Positions 1 through 5,695 are shown, numbered from the stretch's first letter. The stretch is 6,665 bases of DNA from Nitrososphaerales archaeon TH526 (GCA_014523665.1 JAATVR010000227.1:1-6665), one strand, 5' to 3'. The notes: a model not told the origin generated them from the sequence alone. Translations and numbers: made by a program.

Positions 1-1304
1 ACAATCTTTTTGATATCTTCTTCTCTTAATTTATTTCGTACTTTACCTTCTTCATAATCCCTAGCTGCATAAATGAATATTATTCTGTTCTTACGCTTAA
101 CAGGCTTGTTTCTATTAAGAATTAAAACACATCCAGGAATTCCAGTACCATAAAACAGCTTTGGTGGAAGAGCAACGATACCTTCTATTATATCCTCACT
201 GATCATATTCTTACGTATATTTTCTTCTTCATTCCCTCTGAAGAGAACCCCTTGTGAACATATGATAGCTGCTTGTCCATTTCGATTCAGACTCGCAAAC
301 ATGTGTTGAATAAAAGCGAAATCAGCTTTATCCTGTGCAGGTGGAATTCCGAATCTAAATCTGTTGTATGGATCTCTAGCGGCAATCTTATTATCCCAGT
401 CCATGCTGAATGGAAAATTCGCTAATACTCTGTCATATGTAATGAGCTTTCCACCTTCAACTAATTTGGGATTGACGATTGCATCTCCATACTCAATCCT
501 GAAATCTTCAATACCATGTAGTACCATATTCATCTTACACATACCAACCGTACCATAGTTGATATCTTGTCCCTCTAATACTAGATTTCTATGGTTTCCT
601 CCGTGTTTTGAAATGTATTTCATGGATTCTATTAGCATACCACCTGACCCGCATGTTGGATCACAGATGCTCATACCCTCTTTAGGTTCGACCAAATTTA
701 CAAGAAGCCGTACGACCTCCTTAGGAGTAAAGAAGTTACCACCGGACTTCTTTGTTTCATCTGCAAACTGCTCCAAGAGGTATTCAAATGCATCTCCGAA
801 GATATCAGTGCTCTCCAGATCTTCGTTGCGTAGACGGGGGGAATTGAAATGAGAAATAAGCTTACGGAGTTTGTCATCGGGATATTTCCGCTTGTCATTG
901 TACTTTGTATTTGTAAGAACACCGTCTAGGTCAGGGTTTTCTCTTTCAATAATTCGACACACATGATCAATGGTCTCTCCAATATTTTCAGCAGCGCTCG
1001 CGAGAACTGGCCATCTGACTTCTTTTGGAACAAAGAATACGTGTCTTCTTTTGTTCTCATAAGCTTCGCTCTTGCTCCTACCATCTTTAATTAGCTTTTC
1101 GGCATTTTCTTCAAAGTTATCATTTAACCTTTTTAAAAAGAGTAATGACATTATGGGCTGCCTATATTCACCTGGGTCTAGAGAACCCCTTAGAATGTCT
1201 GCAGCGCTCCATAGATGAGACTCGAGAATATCAAATGTAATTTTTTGGTTAAATATAGTATAATTGACTCTCAGATCTTCTTTTTGTTCTCTTTTCCTGG
1301 CTAA
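1..1304 (-). CDS. hsdM: Type I restriction-modification system, methyltransferase (M) subunit, 3' end off the left edge
   Basis: Type I M subunits methylate adenine at N6 in a bipartite target. They form the modification core with HsdS and the restriction complex with HsdR; the enzyme acts in the cytoplasm. About 434 codons are uninterrupted here, so roughly the last 70-100 residues of a typical ~500-residue HsdM lie beyond the edge. Counting from codon 1304-1302, an N-terminal helical domain includes ESHLWSAADILRGSL and LLFLKRLND. The SAM-binding motif I DPTCGSGG is at residues 214-221. Catalytic motif IV reads NFPF at 296-299, against the usual (N/D)PP(F/Y). FGIPPAQDKADFAFIQHM and LPPKLFYGTGIPGCVLIL follow, as in the family. 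The frame opens after a TGA at 1313-1311 and has no ATG, GTG or TTG before the conserved domain. I place the 5' end at the TTA before A-R-K-R because of the upstream GAGGT. CTG at 1274-1272 is an alternative. Family assignment is secure; whether it is expressed is doubtful. Confidence 0.9.
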
Positions 1305-1307
1305 GTT

Positions 1308-1314
1308 ACCTCAC
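1308..1314 (-). promoter_or_regulatory. Shine-Dalgarno-like GTGAGGT upstream of hsdM
   Basis: On the minus strand GTGAGGT lies just before the hsdM frame and matches the archaeal anti-Shine-Dalgarno consensus in its GAGGT core. Only AAC separates it from the TTA codon that begins L-A-R-K-R. A start codon would be expected about 5-8 nt downstream but none is present, so this site is the main reason for placing the lost start there. Confidence 0.45.
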
Positions 1315-1354
1315 TTATCCCCTCTTGACTACTCGATAAATGTCTGGTTTAGTT

Positions 1355-1371
1355 CTTTAAATAGTTTATAT
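1355..1371 (-). promoter_or_regulatory. TATA-like promoter element for hsdM
   Basis: The minus strand reads ATATAAACTATTTAAAG here. Initiation about 25 nt after the TTTAAA core would fall near 1333, giving a leader of about 30 nt that contains the GAGGT site. The assignment rests on archaeal promoter geometry only; no BRE is convincing. Confidence 0.35.
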
Positions 1372-1391
1372 GTTTTAGACTACCCCTGAGT

Positions 1392-1406
1392 CAGTTAAAA
1401 AAACTG
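1392..1406 (-). terminator. T-rich palindrome downstream of the HEPN-motif gene
   Basis: The minus strand reads CAGTT-TTTTT-AACTG, a 5-bp inverted repeat enclosing a continuous T7 run, about 90 nt past the stop of the 207-residue gene. Archaeal termination often needs only a T tract in the nontemplate strand. This is therefore a plausible terminator before the hsdM promoter. The stem is short and A/T-rich, so the T tract matters more than the fold. Confidence 0.35.
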
Positions 1407-1493
1407 CGTCAATGGAGGATCATGCTTACTCCTTCAGACCTTGCCAACCAAGGGGCATCGTTTTAGATAGTTAAGCTCATGCTTAGAGGAGAG

Positions 1494-2117
1494 TTAGGGA
1501 AAATTTAGGCGTATTTCATATACAAAGCCCTTCATGATGTCCAAAAACTCCTGGCATACTTCTGGTAGCTCCTTCTTGTCAAAATCTGCCAAGTACCATT
1601 TGACTTCAGACTGAGTAGGTTGCTGGGGGATATTTGTACCTTCTTGTTTATTTTGCTGCTGACTAATCGATCGTTGTTTAACATTTCCGTTGTTATCGTA
1701 AACGACAACACTGACGCTATCTGATACCGTTACTGTTTCATAAATTTTAACATGAGACTCCTTATGCACTGATATGTCAGTCCGATGTATTTTTATATTC
1801 CGTTTGTCAAGCAATGTCTTAAATATCGGATTTTGTTTTAGATCTTCAAACCTTCTCTTGTAGAATCTGAGAAATAATAGGGCATTTTGATTACTTAGTT
1901 TTTTTGCTTCGTTTTCAAACCTATCGTAAGTTAATTTTACGTCTAATTTTATATTTAGTCCACATTTTATATTATATTCCTGTAAGAGGTGATCTGCAAT
2001 ACTTCTAGACGCAGTCAAAAAGGCGCCCGAATTAGCTCTCATTGCTTTATGAGAATAGCTGTTCTTTATGCAATATAGAAAATACTCTGCATCCTCTATT
2101 TGTTCGAATACTCCCAA
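1494..2117 (-). CDS. Uncharacterised protein with a HEPN-like R-N-x3-H motif
   Basis: This 207-residue protein is not assigned to a named family. Residues 1-105 look all-helical (EDAEYFLYCIKNSYSHKAMR, then GAFLTASRSIADHLLQEYN). They are followed by R106-N-I-K-I-H111, which fits the Rx4-6H motif of HEPN ribonucleases including the polar residue after R. The pattern 'FLTASRSIADHLL' plus a later RN..xH resembles uncharacterised archaeal and bacterial HEPN-type proteins. Residues 115-150 look beta-rich (VKIYETVTVSDSVSVVVYD), 151-170 form a Q/N-rich linker (QQQNKQ, PQQPTQ), and a short tail with W174 ends the protein. The start is TTG at 2117. The in-frame TGA lies nine codons upstream and no ATG occurs before M26, so TTG is the only standard start giving a full N-terminus. 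No Shine-Dalgarno is visible. HEPN domains are often toxin or antiviral RNases; that role here is inference from one motif and the hsdM neighbour. Confidence 0.7.
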   Translation of the reverse strand: MGVFEQIEDAEYFLYCIKNSYSHKAMRANSGAFLTASRSIADHLLQEYNIKCGLNIKLDVKLTYDRFENEAKKLSNQNALLFLRFYKRRFEDLKQNPIFKTLLDKRNIKIHRTDISVHKESHVKIYETVTVSDSVSVVVYDNNGNVKQRSISQQQNKQEGTNIPQQPTQSEVKWYLADFDKKELPEVCQEFLDIMKGFVYEIRLNFP

Positions 2118-2141
2118 TAGTTCTGGTCTTAATGAGCTTCA

Positions 2142-2153
2142 CATATTAAATTA
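2142..2153 (-). promoter_or_regulatory. TATA-like element upstream of the HEPN-motif gene
   Basis: The minus strand reads TAATTTAATATG, centred about 30 nt before the TTG at 2117. That spacing would put transcription initiation a few bases before the start, giving a leaderless or nearly leaderless mRNA and agreeing with the missing Shine-Dalgarno. Confidence 0.35.
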
Positions 2154-2193
2154 TCAGAAGATCCTTGATAAGAAAACGCGTAATATCTTTCAA

Positions 2194-2331
2194 TTATATA
2201 CAGTATTTATGATAGGTTCCATCATTGCCTGTTGCCCCATAATTATAGAAATTATCCTTTGTACTCCTGTCAACGAGCAGGGTTTTATGGGCTACCTTTG
2301 ATTGATGTATTATACCTTTTCCACTTTTCAT
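2194..2331 (-). pseudogene. 45-codon frame containing a fragment of the two-domain protein
   Basis: A minus-strand frame opens with ATG at 2331 and stops at TAA 2196-2194. Its middle encodes DNFYNYGATGNDG, identical in DNA and in frame to residues 27-39 of the 315-residue protein. It begins M-K-S-G-K-G-I-I-H-Q-S-K and ends T-Y-H-K-Y-C-I; neither flank resembles the matching part of the larger protein. It may be a rearrangement scar that happens to be open, or a small real gene that received the segment. I saw no clear ribosome binding site. Confidence 0.3.
2219..2256. repeat. 38-bp perfect direct repeat, copy 1 (intergenic)
   Basis: These 38 bases are identical to 3919-3956, exactly 1700 bp to the right and in the same orientation. 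The flanks are not alignable on the left and only weakly similar for a few bases on the right. The match contains CATAATTATAGAAATTATC at its right end. Confidence 0.95.
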
Positions 2332-2490
2332 AACATTGAGGTACACGAATTGAATTATTTAAGATGTATACTATCAGTTTACACAAAATGCGGTGAGGTA
2401 AAATTGTAAAGCCAGCGAGTCGCATGGTTAGTCAATCATACTCTCGTCCCATGACCGAGCTCTGTGGAAAGGTGCCTAACTTTCTCAAGC

Positions 2491-3018
2491 CTAAACTAGA
2501 GGGTCTTGATGTTCCATCCCAAATTCAAGTCTACCATTACTGATCTTTTTAAGCTCTAGGATTCTAGACTTTTCATCATTTTGTTTCTCTCTTATGATTT
2601 CGTAGAGCTCGAATTTATCAGGATTTTGATCGATACTATTCTTAGTTTTAGCAACGAAAGTTAGAACTTCAGTTTTCTCATGACTTAGGAGCTTAATTAT
2701 ATTACCATGTCGATAGTCTGTGTGCTGTTGGATTTCATGGTTTTTTGGCATCCATCCTTCACTTACCATTACATAGTAATCTGGATCATATTTAGAAATG
2801 AGAATTCTGATCTTTTCGTCAAGGTGGAATACGTCGTTTTCGAACTTATTTATAGGAATTATAAAAGTGGTCCTATGACGTCTATTAAATATTATTAGGC
2901 TAGTCGAGTATGTGTTCTCTCTATATTGAAGTCGTATTCTTTTTTCCCTCTCTACGACTTTGTTGTAGAAATCATCAAAGTTGTTTGGTTTTCTTATCGA
3001 GGAGGTTAATGGTATCAC
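2491..3018 (-). CDS. Unrecognised 175-residue protein
   Basis: I do not recognise this protein. It is charged and appears soluble, with no signal peptide or membrane segment. Residues 12-35 are helical and basic (FDDFYNKVVEREKRIRLQYR). A beta-rich core follows (TSLIIFN, TTFIIPI), then D78-P-D-Y-Y-V-M-V-S-E-G-W-M90, a 'YVxVSExW' core strand. The C-terminal third mixes strands and Lys/Glu-rich helices. The listed start is GTG at 3018. The frame stays open upstream to a TGA around 3150, and the peptide just before the GTG (D-D-A-I-H-L-I-N-H-I-L-D-E-L-K-R) looks like genuine amphipathic helix. No standard start codon occurs in that extension, so the N-terminus is uncertain. The gene lies 68 bp downstream of the 315-residue gene on the same strand and could share its transcript. 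That it is coding is likely; its function is unknown. Confidence 0.7.
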   Translation of the reverse strand: MIPLTSSIRKPNNFDDFYNKVVEREKRIRLQYRENTYSTSLIIFNRRHRTTFIIPINKFENDVFHLDEKIRILISKYDPDYYVMVSEGWMPKNHEIQQHTDYRHGNIIKLLSHEKTEVLTFVAKTKNSIDQNPDKFELYEIIREKQNDEKSRILELKKISNGRLEFGMEHQDPLV

Positions 3019-3086
3019 ATGATGATCTAGACTTTTACCGATCTCTTGTTTGAGATCTCTTTTTAATTCATCTAGAATATGATTTA

Positions 3087-4034
3087 TTAAGTGGATAGCG
3101 TCATCCTGTAATTTGCACCAGATTGTCTGTTGGCATATATATCTGTTGTATCATGTAACTTTTTGAACTTATCCATTAATCCTCTAAATCTATTGTACCT
3201 GTCTGCGACATAATCTACGGGAACAAAAAATTGTTTTGATGGTATATCATTATCTGTTTGAACTTTGTATCTTCCAAGTCCATTGTCTTGATTAATGTAT
3301 AAATGATGTGCTACAGTCGTTTTGAATTTTGGACTAGAGTCCCTCGCAAATATTATATGATTAAGCGTCTTATGTACAGCAAAATAGTATATTGTATTAT
3401 CATTCTCTTCTTGCACTGTTTCGTCAAGACAATAGCCATTGTTATTAAATTTAAGAGACAACCATTCATTATTCTTTTTCATCAAATCAGATTGCTTCAC
3501 GGATTCAGGTGTACACATCTCGTTGTTAGTAACATTATGAATTATAAGTTCCATTTCGTTATTGATGGTTTCAGCGATATGTTCACTTTTCGTAATGTCG
3601 TGGATTAAGGACTTGACCAATCGTATTAGACAAGAGTTTATTTCATCTTTGTCAGTTAAAGATTTTCGTGAGTCTATTTCATTTTGTATACTGCCTAATC
3701 TTGCAAAAAACCATCTGGCTTGACTGTATTTTGCAGTGATAAATTCTATTGGAACTAACTTTGTTGCTTGATCCTCATCAAGAATCTGATATCTAGCCAT
3801 CCCACTAGCATCAACCCAAATACAATGTCCACCCATTTGTGATTCTGTCGCATTCTCTGCAACCTTTGAAAAGAGCAGTAGACGGGCAGATTTGTGCATG
3901 GCCAAGGTGTAATGGAAGCCATCATTGCCTGTTGCCCCATAATTATAGAAATTATCGCTTTTAAGTTGCAGTTGCATTTTGCCAGTGACTTCAATGTCAT
4001 CGGTACTATCCTTATTATTTTGGTAATTCTCCAT
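3087..4034 (-). CDS. Unrecognised protein with two tandem copies of one domain
   Basis: This 315-residue protein consists of two diverged copies of a domain of about 85-100 residues joined by a helical linker. Copy 1 spans residues ~24-120 and copy 2 ~192-295. Matching blocks include AMHKSARLLLFSK with AVHKTLNHIIFAR. GHCIWVDASGMARYQI matches HHLYINQDNGLGRYKV, and LVPIEFITAKYSQARWFF matches FVPVDYVADRYNRFRGLM. Residues 125-190 look helical and polar. There is no signal peptide, membrane segment or catalytic motif I can name. ATG at 4034 is supported by a TATA-like element about 32 nt upstream and by the domain beginning shortly after. The 38-bp repeat falls on D27-G39 at the start of copy 1. 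Paired beta-alpha domains could form a binding pseudo-dimer, but that is inference. The 175-residue gene follows on the same strand. Confidence 0.8.
   Translation of the reverse strand: MENYQNNKDSTDDIEVTGKMQLQLKSDNFYNYGATGNDGFHYTLAMHKSARLLLFSKVAENATESQMGGHCIWVDASGMARYQILDEDQATKLVPIEFITAKYSQARWFFARLGSIQNEIDSRKSLTDKDEINSCLIRLVKSLIHDITKSEHIAETINNEMELIIHNVTNNEMCTPESVKQSDLMKKNNEWLSLKFNNNGYCLDETVQEENDNTIYYFAVHKTLNHIIFARDSSPKFKTTVAHHLYINQDNGLGRYKVQTDNDIPSKQFFVPVDYVADRYNRFRGLMDKFKKLHDTTDIYANRQSGANYRMTLST
3919..3956. repeat. 38-bp perfect direct repeat, copy 2 (inside the two-domain gene)
   Basis: This is the probable source copy. It lies in an intact gene and encodes D27-G39 on the minus strand, whereas its twin at 2219-2256 is intergenic. 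The identity is unbroken over 38 bases and then lost, with no target-site duplication or terminal inverted repeat visible. Confidence 0.95.
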
Positions 4035-4061
4035 CCATCTTTTGTTTAGTTAATGATCTTC

Positions 4062-4071
4062 CTATTAATAG
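4062..4071 (-). promoter_or_regulatory. TATA-like element upstream of the two-domain gene
   Basis: The palindromic CTATTAATAG is centred about 32 nt before the ATG at 4034. Initiation about 25 nt downstream would give a leader under 10 nt, fitting the lack of a Shine-Dalgarno there. Confidence 0.35.
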
Positions 4072-4183
4072 CTGTTTCTAACCTGGTCACGTTACCATAG
4101 GGTAGTGACGTTTAGAATTAGCATCAGTGTCAGTCGTTATCATCATCATCATTCAATATGTATTTTAACATGCATCAATTATC

Positions 4184-4285
4184 TAATGGAAAAAAATGAG
4201 GATGACCTGGATGAGGCTAGACAGGGACTATTAGGTATCGTGTGTCTAAGCCTGATCCAGATCTAGTTATTCTCAGTCGTGTGTT
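4184..4285 (-). repeat. Conserved 3' gene end, copy A
   Basis: This segment aligns with 5486-5590 in the same orientation. Read on the minus strand, both encode T-R-L-R-I-(T/S)-R-S-G-x-G-x-D-T-x-Y-L-x-V-P-V followed by a stop (TAG here, TAA there). By eye 16 of 22 residues match, and about eight of the differing codons are synonymous. Similarity continues past the stop into a related T-rich tail (T7 at 4190-4196), which could be a terminator. Confidence 0.75.
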
Positions 4286-4435
4286 CGAGGTCGTTCCCCC
4301 GACATATCTTGTTTTTCTAAGCGGTAAAACTTGATATCCACAGTCCAGGATAGCCGTGAGGTTTGGATGTCTGACACTCATATCGGTCGACTGAACCAAA
4401 GTCTTTACTATCGCAGTAGTGTTTAGTACACCCAA
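4217..4435 (-). pseudogene. Remnant or small gene, copy A, with conserved C-terminal tail
   Basis: A 72-codon minus-strand frame starts at TTG and ends in the conserved tail S-N-T-R-L-R-I-T-R-S-G-S-G-L-D-T-R-Y. Only the last ~22 residues match copy B. Upstream residues (VKTLVQSTDMSVRHPNL) resemble nothing I know. An overlapping frame reading S-W-T-V-D-I-K-F-Y-R-L-E-K-Q also looks protein-like, so a frameshift may split an older gene. No Shine-Dalgarno or ATG is present. The G-x-G-x-D-T-x-Y tail is loosely reminiscent of some single-stranded-DNA-binding proteins, but I cannot assign it. The plus strand is also open here (V-S-K-P-D-P-D-L-V-I-L-S-R-V); I favour the minus strand because the stop codon and T-rich tail are conserved. 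Confidence 0.4.
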
Positions 4436-4454
4436 ATAATTTATGAATAAGGGA

Positions 4455-4470
4455 TTTTAAATTAATAAAT
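4455..4470 (+). promoter_or_regulatory. TATA-like element of the 305-residue gene
   Basis: TTTTAAATTAATAAAT ends 22 nt before the ATG at 4493. Initiation about 25 nt from the TATA centre would land within a few bases of the ATG, so the mRNA is probably leaderless. No Shine-Dalgarno precedes the start. Confidence 0.5.
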
Positions 4471-4492
4471 ACCCACTCGTATTAATAATCAT

Positions 4493-5410
4493 ATGAATCT
4501 AGAAAAATATGAACAATTAACTGATTCATTTGCAAAAGCGTGTCGTGATTTTGAACCATTCAGAGCCAGTCTAGAAAAAGTTTATCCCACAATAATCGAA
4601 GACCCGCGGATGAATTGGCACAGCGAAATGGAAGCAGTTTACAAAACAAAAGAAATGTATACATCTTCTATTGATACTATTAAGGTTAGAAATTCTGTAG
4701 AGTTCATCAAAAATGTATCATCAAGGGTGACTGATGTCATAAATACTTTAGAGATGAATGGAACTATAAGTAGAATATCAATAAACTCTAACCAATTATC
4801 TAACGTAAAAGAAAAGTTCATTGGATCAAAAGCAATTGCGGAGAAAATACAGAATGAAATTTCAAATACAATGCAACCGGACGAAGCTACGGCTGAATGC
4901 GCAAATTATCATCGCTCCCTTTTAGATATGGAATTTAGTTCAGGGGTTCTGAAAGGCTTAGCCGCCGAAATTGATAAGGGCTTTCATCCACGAGAAAAAA
5001 AACTCTGGGATAAATTAGAAAGTGTCTTGAAAATCATACAGAAAAAGGTTGAACAAGTTGCAGAAAGATTCAAAGGAATCATTTCTCATTTATGCCGTTA
5101 TATGATAGGCTCTTTAAATGAGCTGAAGGCAGCATTTAAGAAGGGAGAGACTGCAATAATCAAAGCTTTCACCTCACTTGCTGAGAACTTTCTTGATCTA
5201 ATAGAAAACTTAATGGAACAAATGTTCAAATTCCTAACTCAGTTTGGATCTATCGCTAAATCGAAAGGATTCCAACTTTCAAAGATTGATATAAAAATTC
5301 CATCAATAAAATTTGAACCGGTCATGTTATTTATGGTTAGCATTCCACTTCCAAAGATAGAGTCTCCAGAAATCATGTTGAGTATCGAATCGGGGAAGAA
5401 AATAGTTTAA
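4493..5410 (+). CDS. Unrecognised, mostly helical 305-residue protein
   Basis: I do not recognise this protein. Residues 1-140 are helical with polar stretches. Residues ~145-258 form a long, nearly continuous amphipathic and Lys/Glu-rich helical region with coiled-coil character (KLWDKLESVLKIIQKKVEQV). Within it, 222-250 (IIKAFTSLAENFLDLIENLM) is the most hydrophobic part but holds too many acids for a plain membrane span. The C-terminus (259-300) changes to short strands broken by prolines (IDIKIPSIKF, VSIPLPKIESPEIMLSI). No signal peptide or enzyme motif is visible. ATG at 4493 follows a TATA-like element at leaderless spacing, and no in-frame alternative is better. It is the only plus-strand gene and is bracketed by the homologous remnants A and B. 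A helical bundle with a beta tail could suit a structural, adaptor or membrane-active protein, but that is speculation. Confidence 0.8.
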   Translation: MNLEKYEQLTDSFAKACRDFEPFRASLEKVYPTIIEDPRMNWHSEMEAVYKTKEMYTSSIDTIKVRNSVEFIKNVSSRVTDVINTLEMNGTISRISINSNQLSNVKEKFIGSKAIAEKIQNEISNTMQPDEATAECANYHRSLLDMEFSSGVLKGLAAEIDKGFHPREKKLWDKLESVLKIIQKKVEQVAERFKGIISHLCRYMIGSLNELKAAFKKGETAIIKAFTSLAENFLDLIENLMEQMFKFLTQFGSIAKSKGFQLSKIDIKIPSIKFEPVMLFMVSIPLPKIESPEIMLSIESGKKIV

Positions 5411-5485
5411 TCTGCATATCGTTACTAGGGATACGTCGCAATTTGCTTACGACATTAATTATCCCATAAGTATCAGAATTATTCT

Positions 5486-5590
5486 AATTGAAAAAATAAG
5501 GGGTTGATCTGGCTATGCTGTTTAGACAGGCACTGGCAGATACCATGTGTCTTTACCTAGGCCAGATCTACTTATTCTGAGTCGGGTATG
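5486..5590 (-). repeat. Conserved 3' gene end, copy B
   Basis: This is the direct-orientation partner of 4184-4285, about 1.3 kb away on the far side of the 305-residue gene. Minus-strand translation gives H-T-R-L-R-I-S-R-S-G-L-G-K-D-T-W-Y-L-P-V then P-V and TAA. A T6 tract (5491-5496) sits at the same relative place after the stop as the T7 of copy A. Confidence 0.75.
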
Positions 5591-5695
5591 CCCTTTCAAA
5601 AGACGGGCATCTATATCTTCAGAAGTCCTTTTTGAGACCTCAAAATGTTTTTTCTGGTCTTTGCTGCTACCAACTTCTCTTACAGAATACCTGAA
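5522..5695 (-). pseudogene. 5'-truncated or frameshifted gene remnant, copy B
   Basis: The minus-strand frame is open for 57 residues after a TGA at 5698-5696 and ends at TAA 5524-5522. It reads like real protein (V-R-E-V-G-S-S-K-D-Q-K-K-H-F-E-V-S-K-R-T, then EDIDARLLKG and the conserved tail). There is no ATG or GTG; the only standard start is a TTG about 33 residues in, which would leave little but the tail. Just upstream, another minus frame reads N-L-I-V-I-H-G-Q-V-N-R-T-V-N-L-I-Q-V-F and could be the missing N-terminal part after one indel. I infer a decayed gene of the same family as copy A; its function is not recognised. Confidence 0.45.

Larger units (their letters stand above)
2118..2490. 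other. Gene-poor spacer with a duplicated fragment
   Basis: About 370 bp lie between the 207-residue and 175-residue genes. The part nearest the former holds a TATA-like element. The middle holds a 45-codon frame and the 38-bp repeat. The part from about 2405 to 2490 is richer in G and C than its surroundings and carries short unexplained minus-strand frames, including L-T-N-H-A-T-R-W-L-Y-N-F. I see no tRNA, rRNA, CRISPR unit or intact gene. Confidence 0.5.
4035..4492. other. Divergent intergenic region holding remnant copy A
   Basis: About 460 bp separate the starts of the divergent 315-residue (minus) and 305-residue (plus) genes. The left part has the minus-strand promoter and an (ATC)5 microsatellite near 4138-4153. 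The middle has copy A of the paired remnants, which is visibly richer in G and C. The right end has the plus-strand TATA-like element. No RNA gene is recognisable. Confidence 0.5.

Noticed and set aside
364..852. Two plus-strand open frames antisense to hsdM
   Set aside because: They lie wholly opposite the conserved methyltransferase frame and their translations are rich in Ser, Pro, Cys and Phe as expected of antisense shadows.
2219..2256. 38-bp repeat as a CRISPR spacer-protospacer pair
   Set aside because: No repeat units flank the copy and no array or cas gene is present.
2068..2301. Plus-strand 77-codon frame with a hydrophobic stretch
   Set aside because: It overlaps the start of the 207-residue gene, and its hydrophobic stretch is the reverse reading of the 38-bp repeat and flanks. 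No promoter or ribosome site supports it.
2405..2490. Possible tRNA in the GC-richer patch
   Set aside because: The ends do not form an acceptor stem and no T-arm GGTTCGA-type box is seen on either strand.
3755..4000. Minus-strand 81-codon frame inside the two-domain gene
   Set aside because: It is an alternate frame of the longer, internally duplicated and clearly coding 315-residue frame.
4138..4153. (ATC)5 microsatellite in the divergent promoter region
   Set aside because: Too short to claim phase variation, and it does not sit between a promoter and a start in a way that would alter spacing.
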